NCBI RefSeq assembly: GCF_050937815.1
Contig: NZ_JACDIJ010000001.1
Location: 1 to 64,000 of the forward strand
Direction of reading: 5' to 3'
Length of the DNA stretch: 64,000 bases
Origin: Treponema_C sp050937815
GTDB lineage: Bacteria > Spirochaetota > Spirochaetia > Treponematales > Treponemataceae
Every line of letters starts with the position of its first letter. Position 1 is the stretch's first letter. A program made the translations under genes and the position numbers. A model generated the notes under the pieces. The model saw nothing but the letters and a program-made list of their open reading frames with translations. It searched no databases and was not told the origin of the DNA. Positions 7,665 through 15,154 of the stretch are shown here, piece by piece.

Positions 7665-7790
7665 GGGAGTCGTGGTATTGGTACAAAGTAGAAAGCGAAA
7701 ATTACCCCGTCAGGTCGGGTATACGGCAAGTATCTAGACATAGAAGAGGGTAACGAAGGGGAAGCGGACAAGGGCGGCTACAGTGAACGG
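7665..7790 (+). pseudogene. Degenerate SH3-like domain remnant
   Basis: One frame reads WYKVESENYPV and, after a frameshift, another reads VYGKYLDIEEGNEGEADKGG; together they match the end of an SH3 domain (WYKV...GWV-G-Y). No start is present. The tail, from CTAGACATAG to GAAGCGGACAAGG, recurs at about 9693-9731 with few changes, so two copies of this domain's 3' end flank the genes at 7783 and 8559. Confidence 0.6.
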
Positions 7791-8547
7791 TAAAAACTGG
7801 GTAGGAGCGGAAAAGCTGGGTGCATACGCGAACATTACAAACAGAAAGGTTTTGGAAGGCTCAATAGTAGCAAAGGTAAACAAAGACGGCAGCTTTACCT
7901 ATGAAACGGTGGAAGAAAGAATAGGCCGTGATACGAGAAGTTATTATATATACAATGCCGAAAAAAATGAAACGCGGTCGGAATATGGAGGCTTGGATAC
8001 TCGTACAATAATTTCACGTGATTTAGAGGGAAATATTATTCCTGAAAAGACAAAGAGCTTTGGCGGCTGGACAACAGTACAAAGCATGCTTCCCGGAAAA
8101 GACAGTAAAGGAAAGATTCCGTATACGGCTGATGCCTTTATATCGATGAATGTCAGGGATTTATATGGCGGGAAACGCACAATAAGGGTGGGGCCTGAAA
8201 CTATCACAGAAGGGGCTGTCGCGTATAAGATTTTAAAAATGACACAAAATAAATGGGAATTGAATAAAGGTGATATTTATTTACAAGCCGTTATGGGGAA
8301 TTTGCTTGCAAAAGGCTATCGTATAGGGGCTGACGGTAACGCAGGTTATGCAGAGGGTAAGCATTTAGGTCATCCGACGAAGAAATACGGAAATACGGGC
8401 TGTGAAGTAACCGGAGGGGATAATAATATGACAAATTTTTATAGCTATACCAACTTTTTAACAAAGACACTTGGATTACCGGTAGAAACGGTTCTTTTCG
8501 GAAAAATTTATCAAAAAGATAACCCCTATGAACGGGTGTATCGATAA
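7783..8547 (+). CDS. Protein of unknown function, possibly a fragment of a larger protein
   Basis: 254 residues from a GTG at 7783; no signal peptide is visible and no strong ribosome-binding site precedes it, so it may be the downstream part of a protein whose 5' end is the broken SH3 remnant. It is rich in Tyr, Gly and Lys. A segment near residues 205-215 (KKYGNTGCEVTGG) contains a single cysteine in a G-C context slightly like peptidoglycan-active thiol enzymes, but the other residues expected of such families are not visible and I do not assign it. The gene at 8559 starts 11 bases later. Confidence 0.5.
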   Translation: MNGKNWVGAEKLGAYANITNRKVLEGSIVAKVNKDGSFTYETVEERIGRDTRSYYIYNAEKNETRSEYGGLDTRTIISRDLEGNIIPEKTKSFGGWTTVQSMLPGKDSKGKIPYTADAFISMNVRDLYGGKRTIRVGPETITEGAVAYKILKMTQNKWELNKGDIYLQAVMGNLLAKGYRIGADGNAGYAEGKHLGHPTKKYGNTGCEVTGGDNNMTNFYSYTNFLTKTLGLPVETVLFGKIYQKDNPYERVYR

Positions 8548-8558
8548 GGAGTATTTGC

Positions 8559-9677
8559 ATGAAGTTAAAACAAATTTGTGTATTCTGTATATGTTTGACT
8601 GTATCGTTCCTGTATGCAGAGAATGTGTGGTTTTTTCCTTCTCCTACATATTTTCAGTATCAACATCGCTATAAACAACCGTATTTATTTTCTACCGAAA
8701 AAGACCTATACTCTATTAACGGGACGACCGGAGAGTTTCCTGCTTTTCCGTGTTTTGTTGGCGATGATAAGTATATCTATGTTGTATATGAAGTAATAAG
8801 CTATAGATTGGATAGAAAAGATATACATATGGATAACGATTTATATCAAAGAGTGGATTTTGATAAAACGCATGCCATAATTATTGAGGGTGGAGGTTTT
8901 TTTACCAGTCAAAACAATTTTATCATAACCTCAGAAAAAATAAATAAAGAATTTATCGAACTTCGAAAAGACTTGCTTAAAGATAGCTATGATCCATTTT
9001 CAGACAGATATTCTGATTTGCTTGACTATGCTTGGATAATGCCGAATATGGTAAAAAGCATTAAGATGTCCGTTCCGTTTTTAACGGAAACGGTTAAGGG
9101 GCACCGAGTAGTATATGATGATGATATACTGCGGTTCCGTTGGTTTCTCAGATGTATAGATAAATCTTCAGATGTTTCGGCATTCTTTGTAAACGATTCG
9201 ACTCCTATGGTAGAAGGGGCAGCAGGGAATGGAAAGGGTGTCGTATTGGACATTGATTTTCATATTCCCTCGGATAATCTGGTGGTTTTAAACGGTTTTG
9301 TAGATACGGATAGGCCGCATTTGTATAAAATGAATGCTCGAATGAAAACGGTGCGCTTACAAGGAGATGATTTTGACTTTGAATACACCTTTAAAGATTA
9401 TGTGCATTTTGCACAAATAGATTTTCCCAAACAGGTAACGAAAGTAAAACTGACGGTTGCGGATGTGTATGACGGGGAAAAATGGGAGGATATGGCGATA
9501 TCGGGACTATGGGTAAACCCCGATATATTAAAAACAGCAAATACCGACCTTGCACGAGAGTATCTTAAATATGCTGAAGAAGGGATGACGGAACGCATGT
9601 TGTACGGCTGGCAGTTTGAGCGTGATAAGAAAAAACAAGCCGAACGGGAACAAACAGAACATCAAAACTTGGAATAA
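8559..9677 (+). CDS. Exported protein with NADase-type glycan-binding-like C-terminal domain
   Basis: 372 residues with a signal peptide (hydrophobic about 5-19, cleavage near LYAEN) and a strong ribosome-binding site (AAGGAG). The first 200 residues are an unknown domain. Residues about 230-330 resemble the discoidin-like, NADase-type glycan-binding module often fused to treponemal exported proteins: LNGFVDTDRPHLYKMNARMK, FTFKD-like YTFKDYVHFAQIDFP, and the VKLTVADVYDGEKWEDMAISGL box, which parallels the family's VY-x-G-x-K-x-x-D-x-x-I-S-E motif. A charged helical tail of about 35 residues ends the protein. The domain call is from memory of the motif. A broken duplicate lies at 6491. Confidence 0.65.
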   Translation: MKLKQICVFCICLTVSFLYAENVWFFPSPTYFQYQHRYKQPYLFSTEKDLYSINGTTGEFPAFPCFVGDDKYIYVVYEVISYRLDRKDIHMDNDLYQRVDFDKTHAIIIEGGGFFTSQNNFIITSEKINKEFIELRKDLLKDSYDPFSDRYSDLLDYAWIMPNMVKSIKMSVPFLTETVKGHRVVYDDDILRFRWFLRCIDKSSDVSAFFVNDSTPMVEGAAGNGKGVVLDIDFHIPSDNLVVLNGFVDTDRPHLYKMNARMKTVRLQGDDFDFEYTFKDYVHFAQIDFPKQVTKVKLTVADVYDGEKWEDMAISGLWVNPDILKTANTDLAREYLKYAEEGMTERMLYGWQFERDKKKQAEREQTEHQNLE

Positions 9678-9954
9678 GACAGGCGGAGTATCTAGACATA
9701 GCTTCAAATAACGAAGGGGAAGCGGACAAGGGAGCAAGCTTCTAAAGAACAAAGAGATGTATATACAAAAAAGGGTTAACGATATACAAAAGAACGTAAC
9801 CGTCTGCGAGTTTTTGCGCAGCAAAAACTCGGTAAGCACGAGCTCCCGTAAGGGAGCCGTGCGGCGGAATGGGCGGAATCCGCAACATAAAATACAATAG
9901 CTAGGATTATCATTTATTGCAGGGTGCATGCTGTGACCGAATATTTTAACCGTA
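9678..9954. other. Repeat-rich gap closing the accessory region
   Basis: I see no gene. It holds the second copy of an SH3-domain tail (about 9689-9735), a perfect hairpin at 9808-9830 (GAGTTTTTGC/GCAAAAACTC) and a second at 9836-9862 (GCACGAGCTCCC/GGGAGCCGTGC). The segment AAAACTCGGTAAGCACG matches 972-988, so the same composite repeat lies at both ends of the accessory region. Confidence 0.6.
9808..9862. repeat. Tandem palindromes shared with the RHS-A junction
   Basis: Two adjacent hairpins, 9808-9830 and 9836-9862. Neither is followed by a T run. The first resembles GTTTTGCGC-AAA-GCGCAAAAC at 12610-12630, so this is likely a genome-wide intergenic repeat family. Confidence 0.65.
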
Positions 9955-9983
9955 TTGAAACACTCTTAAAAAATTGCTATATT
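9955..9983 (+). promoter_or_regulatory. Promoter for the Gx-type membrane gene
   Basis: TTGAAA (9955-9960), a 17-base spacer, TATATT (9978-9983). Transcription would start near 9990, about a dozen bases before the ATG at 10003, leaving a very short leader. Confidence 0.6.
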
Positions 9984-10002
9984 GTCAGGGATAATATTGA
10001 AT

Positions 10003-10551
10003 ATGGATATACAAAATACCGCGCCGGTTGACCGGCATAATCTTATAGCTTTTTTTGCCTCTCTGTGTCTTTTTTTATCGGCTATAGAATACGTTATTCC
10101 GAAGCCACTGCCTTTTATGCGGCTCGGTTTAGCGAATATGCCGATTCTCTTGGGCCTTTATATCTTTAACCGCAAAGAAACGGCTCTTTTGGTTTTGTTT
10201 AAAGTGCTGGGGCAGGGCTTTATTACGGGAACTCTTTTTTCCTATATTTTTTTATTTTCGGCGGCAGGATCCTTTGCTTCGGCCTTTGTTATGCTTATTT
10301 TACATCGGACGGGAAAAAAGCGTATCGGAACTGTCGGTATCAGCTTGGGAGGAGCCCTTGCAAATACGGCGGCGCAAATCCTGCTTTCGCATTTTATCCT
10401 CTTCGGTAATGCCGTGCGTTATATCGCTCCGGTACTTTTAATTTCGGGTTTTGTAACCGGTCTTGCGTTGGGTTTTATAACCGGCGCTTTTGCCGCGCAG
10501 TCAAAGTGGTTTGCTCTGTTGCCGAAAAATGCCTACGCACAAAATCTGTGA
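10003..10551 (+). CDS. Gx transporter family / Hpre_diP_synt_I membrane protein
   Basis: 182 residues and about five to six membrane helices. The segment IPKPLPFMRLGLANMPILLGLY with later GxLFS and GALANTAAQ motifs matches the family annotated either as heptaprenyl diphosphate synthase component I or as a Gx transporter, which resembles ECF S components. I chose the ATG at 10003 because the promoter's start point falls near 9990, excluding the upstream TTG. The following gene, 12 bases after the stop, looks like an ECF T-type protein, which favours a transport role over prenyl synthesis. The substrate is unknown. Confidence 0.65.
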   Translation: MDIQNTAPVDRHNLIAFFASLCLFLSAIEYVIPKPLPFMRLGLANMPILLGLYIFNRKETALLVLFKVLGQGFITGTLFSYIFLFSAAGSFASAFVMLILHRTGKKRIGTVGISLGGALANTAAQILLSHFILFGNAVRYIAPVLLISGFVTGLALGFITGAFAAQSKWFALLPKNAYAQNL

Positions 10552-10563
10552 GGCGGTGTCTTT

Positions 10564-11325
10564 ATGAAAAAGGTCTTTGATTCTTTAAATCCGTCCCTGT
10601 TGTTTATCACGTCTCTTTTGTGTTTGCCCGGTATTCTGTTTCAGCAATCGCTTGCATATTTATGGATAGATCTTGTTCTGTTTGCCCTTTTGTCCGCTCT
10701 TAAAAAGGGACGGTTTCGTATTGTGCCGCCCTTGGCAATCTGTTTTTCAATCGTGTTTTTTAATTTATTTCAAGCCGACGGTTATGTTTTGTTTTCGATT
10801 TTTTCTTTAAAGGTTACTTCGGGGTCACTTCAGGAAGGCTTAAAAAAAAGCGGGGTACTTTTGGCTATGGTATTCGTTTCTCAATACGCCGTAAGCCGAA
10901 ACTTAAACTTGCCCGGAAGGACGGGCGGCTTTTTAAGCCGTGTATTTTTGTATTTTGATGCTTTAAGCCAAAAAACCGACTCTGAACGGGAGAATGATTT
11001 GCAAGAAAAAACGGGAATCAAAAATAAAAACGCAAAGAAAATAAAGCCTTTTAAAGCAATCGGCGAAAGCGTTTCGCTTCTTATGAAAAAAACGGATGAA
11101 CGCCTTTTAAACGTATTTTTTTCGATTTCCGAAAACGCTGAAAGCTCTGCATCCCCCGAAAACGCTGAAAACGGAATCGGGGGCAAAGCCTGCGCAAGTA
11201 CGGGAAAACCGCCCCGTGCGCAAAGGGGCGGCTCCCGCGTTGCGGGCCTTTTTATCAGCGTTCTGCCTCTTTTTCCGGTATATCTTTTGCTGATTTTGTC
11301 TTATTTTGGAATCTTTCCGGTATAA
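10564..11325 (+). CDS. Membrane protein, possibly ECF transporter T-component-like
   Basis: 253 residues. Four or so helices lie in the first 125 residues, including the conserved-looking SGSLQEGLKKSGVLLAMVFVSQYAVS, which resembles the coupling region of CbiQ-type T proteins. A charged, low-complexity cytoplasmic stretch follows (about 140-225), then a last helix. It is 12 bases downstream of the Gx gene and probably co-transcribed. No ATP-binding partner is present in the window. The 3' end overlaps the convergent PspC gene by 71 bases. The T-component assignment is tentative. Confidence 0.5.
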   Translation: MKKVFDSLNPSLLFITSLLCLPGILFQQSLAYLWIDLVLFALLSALKKGRFRIVPPLAICFSIVFFNLFQADGYVLFSIFSLKVTSGSLQEGLKKSGVLLAMVFVSQYAVSRNLNLPGRTGGFLSRVFLYFDALSQKTDSERENDLQEKTGIKNKNAKKIKPFKAIGESVSLLMKKTDERLLNVFFSISENAESSASPENAENGIGGKACASTGKPPRAQRGGSRVAGLFISVLPLFPVYLLLILSYFGIFPV

Positions 11326-11491
11326 TAACGGCCGCTACAATGTAGGCTATTAAGCCGCTTCCCACTCCTGCAAATAATAAAAATACGGTTATAAGGCGCA
11401 CAAGGGTAGGGTCTATGTCGAAATATTCGGCAATTCCCGCACATACGCCGCAAAGCATTTTATTCTCGCTTTTATACAATCTTTTTGCCAT
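11255..11491 (-). CDS. PspC domain protein
   Basis: 78 residues. The N-terminal half, KRLYKSENKMLCGVCAGIAEYFDIDPTLVRL, is the canonical PspC domain, followed by one long membrane helix (about 33-57) and a basic/acidic tail. PspC-family proteins take part in envelope-stress responses. It is the last gene of a PadR-DUF1700-DUF4097-PspC operon, a set that recurs in Firmicutes and spirochaetes. The start has AGGAG and is preceded by a motif (11505-11523) shared with the leader of the DUF4097 gene. It overlaps the convergent gene on the plus strand at its 3' end. Confidence 0.85.
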   Translation of the reverse strand: MAKRLYKSENKMLCGVCAGIAEYFDIDPTLVRLITVFLLFAGVGSGLIAYIVAAVIIPERFQNKTKSAKDIPEKEAER

Positions 11492-11504
11492 TGTCTTCTC
11501 CTAT

Positions 11505-11523
11505 GAAAAAAGTGTCATCTTTC
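11505..11523 (-). promoter_or_regulatory. Leader motif shared with the DUF4097 gene
   Basis: On the minus strand this reads GAAAG-ATGACACTTT-TTTC just before the AGGAG of pspC. The leader at 12538-12553 reads GAAAG-TTGACACTTT-CTTC before the AGGAG of the DUF4097 gene. The repetition suggests a shared regulator or RNA structure; its function is not known. Confidence 0.4.
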
Positions 11524-11525
11524 AT

Positions 11526-12512
11526 TTATTGTATCGATACATCAATGCTGCCGACCGCTGCCGACAAATCGAGGTGGTTTATTCGTGTACTTCCCGAACT
11601 GTTCAGGTTTGCAAGTCCCGACGAAACCGAATCGTTTACCCGTATGTTGCCGAGGGCGGCCTTTGCATCCCATGAATAATCTTCGCCGCCGCTGTCTATG
11701 GTCAAGTCGATTTTTCCCGCATTGCAATCGGCTTCGGTTTTGCCGCGCAGGCGGCCGTCAATACGTACTACACCTGCATTGCAGTCTATATCGGTATGCA
11801 AACTGGTTACATCCCTGATTGAAACGGAACCCGCATTTAACTCGACGGATAATTCGTTTGCCGTCAGCGATCGGTGGTGTAACGACAGGGCACCTGCGTT
11901 CACCGCTATGTCCAATTCATCCAATACCGTGTTTTCGGGAATCGTTACGTCTATATAGGCGGTATCGGGCTTTTTCCGTTTTCGCTTCCAATTAAAGCCG
12001 CCTTTTTCATCTATTTCCAAAACGCCGTTTTTTAAGCTGCTGTACACGTTTCTGTGCCGTCCCTGACGAACGGTTACGGAAAAAGTCGTTCCGGTTTTTA
12101 TGTCGATACGGGCCGCGCTTACATCGATTTCGATTGCACTCACGTTTTTCCCCTCATAGCTGTTTGTAAAAGCGACCGGCAGGGATTTTAATTCGCCGTT
12201 TAATTCATCAAAAGCTTCTTTTAATTCATCGTATTCATCGCTCAGCTCTTCCCTTGCTGCCCGTAAATCTTCTTTGGCGTCCAAAATGTCATCAAAATCT
12301 TCATCCCAAACGTCATCGGATAAAATAGCGTTTAAGTCATAGATTATGTTAAAAAGATTGTCCCGAAAACGGCGGTTTCCGTTTATTGTATAATTAAAAT
12401 ATTTTAAGTCTTTAAAGCGCGCACCGCCTGCAAGGGCTGCGGCCATAAAAACCGCCCCGATACCCATTAAAATGAGCGCCCATATTACTATTTTTTTTGT
12501 TGTCGATTTCAT
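11526..12512 (-). CDS. DUF4097-type beta-helix adhesin-like membrane protein
   Basis: 328 residues. One N-terminal membrane helix (about 9-28) is followed by an acidic coiled-coil-like region (about 60-110: DILDAKEDLRAAREELSDEYDEL). From about 130 to the end there are repeated short beta strands (SAIEIDVSAARIDIKTG, LDIAVNAGALSLHH, DCNAGVVRIDGRL), the pattern of DUF4097 toastrack-type proteins. Such proteins often accompany PspC and DUF1700 and are thought to act in envelope sensing. It has a clear AGGAG site and sits 34 bases upstream of pspC in the same direction. An unusual 195-base structured gap separates it from the gene before it. Confidence 0.75.
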   Translation of the reverse strand: MKSTTKKIVIWALILMGIGAVFMAAALAGGARFKDLKYFNYTINGNRRFRDNLFNIIYDLNAILSDDVWDEDFDDILDAKEDLRAAREELSDEYDELKEAFDELNGELKSLPVAFTNSYEGKNVSAIEIDVSAARIDIKTGTTFSVTVRQGRHRNVYSSLKNGVLEIDEKGGFNWKRKRKKPDTAYIDVTIPENTVLDELDIAVNAGALSLHHRSLTANELSVELNAGSVSIRDVTSLHTDIDCNAGVVRIDGRLRGKTEADCNAGKIDLTIDSGGEDYSWDAKAALGNIRVNDSVSSGLANLNSSGSTRINHLDLSAAVGSIDVSIQ

Positions 12513-12524
12513 ATCTACTCCTAT

Positions 12525-12565
12525 AAAAAGTCATGAAGAAAGTGTCAACTTTCGAATGACTTTTT
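12525..12565 (-). promoter_or_regulatory. Attenuator-like hairpin in the DUF4097 leader
   Basis: AAAAAGTCAT (12525-12534) pairs with ATGACTTTTT (12556-12565), and inside it GAAAGT pairs with ACTTTC around GTCA. On the minus strand the structure ends in CTTTTT just before the ribosome-binding site. It could be an internal terminator or an RNA-processing element that sets the ratio of downstream to upstream gene products. Confidence 0.5.
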
Positions 12566-12568
12566 AAT

Positions 12569-12674
12569 CACGTTCACAGCGAAGCGAGAACGTGCACGTA
12601 ATAAGCGATGTTTTGCGCAAAGCGCAAAACTCAACGTTGAAGCAAGGCGCGCTATTTGAGCGGCGAGCTTCAAC
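12569..12674. repeat. Three consecutive hairpins inside the operon
   Basis: CACGTTC/GAACGTG (12569-12594), GTTTTGCGC-AAA-GCGCAAAAC (12610-12630) and GTTGAAGC/GCTTCAAC (12636-12674). The middle one resembles the palindrome at 9808-9830. Such composite palindromes are typical of mobile intergenic repeats; lying in an operon they would fold in the mRNA. Confidence 0.6.
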
Positions 12675-12707
12675 CCATCTCCTATATATTGTCGATAAGC
12701 CCGCAGC

Positions 12708-13331
12708 TTAGCTTTTTCGTCTAAAGGGCAGGCTGCATACTTTTACAATGCCGCGCATAACGGGCGGAAGAATCTTTGTACATATCCGAATAAAAATGAT
12801 ACCGCACAGCAATGCAAGGCCGACTAAAAACAAGCCCGCTCCCAACCCCAATAAGGCGATAAGGGGTGCGCTGAAAAAAAGCGAAATACCCGTAACGACA
12901 ACGACAATGCCCGCAACAAAGAGGGCCGCCGCTGCAATAACGCCTGCAAAAATAACGGCAATAATTGCGACAATAATACCGAGCGCCGCTGCCAGTAAGC
13001 CCAAAACAACCGGGCCCCATACCGGAAAGGTAACCGTCAAAAGCAGTATAAGAAGCAGCATATTGATGCCGCCGGCATTATCCCTAATCGTTTTCGGTTT
13101 TCCTTTCGAATTTTCCCCGTCCCTGACCGGATTTTTTCCGGGTACGCAGGCAAAATTCGACCGTATATATGCACCCAATTTTTCCGGTGCTCCCAATTCT
13201 TCAATTACGGAAGCGTCATCGCCGGCATCTTCAAAATAATTGCGGTAATAACTCATTGCTTCCTCTTGTTCATCATGCGGTAAAGCCTGCAATTCCGTAC
13301 GCAGCAGGTTCAGATATTCATCTTTTGTCAT
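12708..13331 (-). CDS. DUF1700 (HAAS-type) membrane protein
   Basis: 207 residues. The N-terminus MTKDEYLNLLRTELQALPHDEQEEAMSYYRNYFEDA with a following VIEELGAPEKLGAYI is the DUF1700/HAAS signature, a cytoplasmic helical domain often partnered with a PadR regulator. Residues about 90-200 form three or four membrane helices with many small residues. Its ATG overlaps the end of the PadR gene by 14 bases, so the two are translationally coupled. In known systems the HAAS domain is proposed to contact PadR; that interaction is inferred here from family and context. Confidence 0.8.
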   Translation of the reverse strand: MTKDEYLNLLRTELQALPHDEQEEAMSYYRNYFEDAGDDASVIEELGAPEKLGAYIRSNFACVPGKNPVRDGENSKGKPKTIRDNAGGINMLLLILLLTVTFPVWGPVVLGLLAAALGIIVAIIAVIFAGVIAAAALFVAGIVVVVTGISLFFSAPLIALLGLGAGLFLVGLALLCGIIFIRICTKILPPVMRGIVKVCSLPFRRKS

Positions 13332-13650
13332 CAGTATCCTCTCCGAAAAGAACGTATTCTATGTTTTTGCGGTACGACTTCCACTCGTGTCTGTATCCGT
13401 CCAGCCGTATCATGCCGTTTGCCGTTATCTTATAATAACGGCGATTCCGGCCGGCAAATTCCATATCGTAGGTTTCAAGACAATTATCTTTTTGCAAACG
13501 TCTTAAAACGGGATAGAGGGTACTTTCCGATACATCCATGATACCGCGCACATCTTGGGTGATTTTGTATCCGTATGTACCTTCAGCTTCGCGGGCAACA
13601 ACCGCTAAAACGACGGCATCCAAAAGGGCCGCACCGGTGTTAAAGGCCAA
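13318..13650 (-). CDS. PadR family transcriptional regulator
   Basis: 110 residues. It is a winged-helix PadR protein: LDAVVLAVVAREAEGTYGYKITQDVRG, SESTLYPVLRRLQKDNCLETYD and RRYYKITANGMIRLD are the canonical helix-turn-helix and wing motifs. The start is TTG (13648-13650), supported by AGGAG seven bases upstream and by the absence of a suitable ATG. It heads the envelope operon and probably represses it; the promoter upstream overlaps a long AT palindrome that could be its operator. The ligand is unknown. Confidence 0.85.
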   Translation of the reverse strand: MAFNTGAALLDAVVLAVVAREAEGTYGYKITQDVRGIMDVSESTLYPVLRRLQKDNCLETYDMEFAGRNRRYYKITANGMIRLDGYRHEWKSYRKNIEYVLFGEDTDDKR

Positions 13651-13697
13651 ACCTATACTCCTATTAGAAATCTTTATAATATAATGTATCTTTTTAT

Positions 13698-13727
13698 ATT
13701 ATATATTATATAATATAAAAAAGTCAA
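13698..13727 (-). promoter_or_regulatory. padR operon promoter overlapping an AT palindrome
   Basis: On the minus strand: TTGACT, an 18-base spacer, TATAAT (-10 complement at 13698-13703, -35 complement at 13722-13727). The spacer and -10 lie in an almost self-complementary run of A and T, a plausible PadR autoregulatory site. Confidence 0.6.
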
Positions 13728-13793
13728 TATTATTATGAAAAAAAATGTGTTTAAAATAGCGGATTGTTCCGACCGGTGCGGAACGACGGATTT

Positions 13794-15140
13794 TTACAGT
13801 CCGCTAATCTTACATGCGGCTTTATGAAAAAAGGTTTTTATAAATCCCGCCTTAGCGACATCTCGGTCGGCTATAAGGGGAATTTCTTTTACGATAATTG
13901 TATCTGCGCTATAGACGGTTTTACCGATAATATCTCCCGCCTTAAACGGGGCGCGAAGACAGTTTGCATTTTTAAACACAAAAGTGCGCGTCACTGCGGA
14001 AGCCGAGGCGGGCAGGGTAAGGGTGTGCGGGCCGCTTTTTCCCGCTTCTCGTGCAAAAACCGCATTTTCGGTTCCGCACGAAACGGCGACGGGAATTGAA
14101 ATTCCGCGTTCGACCGAAACGCTTTGAAAATTATCGAAAGCGTAAGAAGTTAAAATGCGCGCGTCTTCCAAACGGTATGCGTTTCCCTGTGCGGTTCCCT
14201 TTCCCGGCCCGCCGAGGGTAACCGAAAGAATATTCATAGAACCGCGTTCCGCCGTCAAAGCGAGGTTGTAGCCCGATTCGGGAATAAAACCGGTTTTAAG
14301 CCCGTTGACGCCCTCGATGCGTCCTAAAGCAGGGTTTGTGTTTTTTTGTATAATCGGCTTTACGGCAGGATAGCGGAACTCTTGTACCGAATGAAAATCC
14401 CGTACTGCGTCGGGATACAGCTGTAAATAGGCGCGTGCAAAGACCGCAAATTCGCGTGCGGTGGTACTGTTGTGCTCGCTGTAACCCGAAGAATCGACAA
14501 AACGTGTATGCTTTAAGCCCAGTTTTTTCATTTCTGCGTTCATACGTTCTATAAAAGCGCTTTGCGATCCTTCGATATAATCCGCAATCGCAATTGCCGC
14601 ATCGTTTCCCGAAACGACGGCAAGGCCTAAAAGCAATTCCCGTAACGTTACTCTCTGTCCTTCGGCTAAAAACATTAAAGAAGAACCCGGCGGAGCATTT
14701 ACTGCCCAAGCGTCGCTTTTAAGCGGTACAATATCGTCAAGAGAAACCCTGCCTGTTGTAATGTCTTGAAACACGACATACATAACGACCAGTTTTGTCA
14801 TCGATGCGGGCGGTATCATCCGGTCTGCATTTTTTTCGTATAAAATAGTGCCGTTTTTTACGTCTATTAAGATTCCGGATTGTGCATGTATATCCGCTTT
14901 TTCGATACCGGCCTTTTCGGTATTCCAAAACAAGGATGAAAGCGGCGGTTCTGCAAAGCGTACCGCTGCGCTTTGAAATGCCGCTTTTTGTTCGGCCGTC
15001 AGCGTACCGGGTTTCGGATTTTTAAGCGTGTATACGGAATAACCGAGTAAGGCGGCACACAAAAAAAAGAAGATGAGAAAAACGGCAAGGGCGCTTTTGA
15101 CATATATGCCGCGCGCCGTATTTGATTTTTTTTTCGGCAT
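13794..15140 (-). CDS. dacA: D-alanyl-D-alanine carboxypeptidase (penicillin-binding protein 5 type)
   Basis: 448 residues. It removes the terminal D-Ala from peptidoglycan pentapeptides in the periplasm. An N-terminal membrane anchor (about 12-35) precedes the peptidase S11 domain with all three motifs: SxxK as SMTK (PPASMTKLV), SxN as SGN (VVSGNDAAI) and KTG (VNGLKTGF). A beta-rich C-terminal domain follows (about 350-440). I chose the ATG at 15140, with GAGAG upstream, over a longer frame that would run into aroC. It lies 14 bases downstream of aroC and is probably in the same transcript. Confidence 0.88.
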   Translation of the reverse strand: MPKKKSNTARGIYVKSALAVFLIFFFLCAALLGYSVYTLKNPKPGTLTAEQKAAFQSAAVRFAEPPLSSLFWNTEKAGIEKADIHAQSGILIDVKNGTILYEKNADRMIPPASMTKLVVMYVVFQDITTGRVSLDDIVPLKSDAWAVNAPPGSSLMFLAEGQRVTLRELLLGLAVVSGNDAAIAIADYIEGSQSAFIERMNAEMKKLGLKHTRFVDSSGYSEHNSTTAREFAVFARAYLQLYPDAVRDFHSVQEFRYPAVKPIIQKNTNPALGRIEGVNGLKTGFIPESGYNLALTAERGSMNILSVTLGGPGKGTAQGNAYRLEDARILTSYAFDNFQSVSVERGISIPVAVSCGTENAVFAREAGKSGPHTLTLPASASAVTRTFVFKNANCLRAPFKAGDIIGKTVYSADTIIVKEIPLIADRDVAKAGFIKTFFHKAACKISGL

Positions 15141-15154
15141 GTAAATACTCTCGT

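Noticed and set aside
9528..9929. A 133-residue minus-strand frame
   Set aside because: It overlaps the 3' end of the exported protein at 8559 and the palindromes; there is no ribosome-binding site or domain.
1..9954. Prophage or insertion sequence
   Set aside because: No transposase, integrase, capsid or tail gene and no target-site duplication was seen; RHS cassettes and repeats explain the region better.
12748..13239. A 163-residue plus-strand frame over the DUF1700 gene
   Set aside because: The minus-strand frame has clear DUF1700 features, while this one is low-complexity Ala/Thr/Ile/Pro that is antisense to membrane helices.
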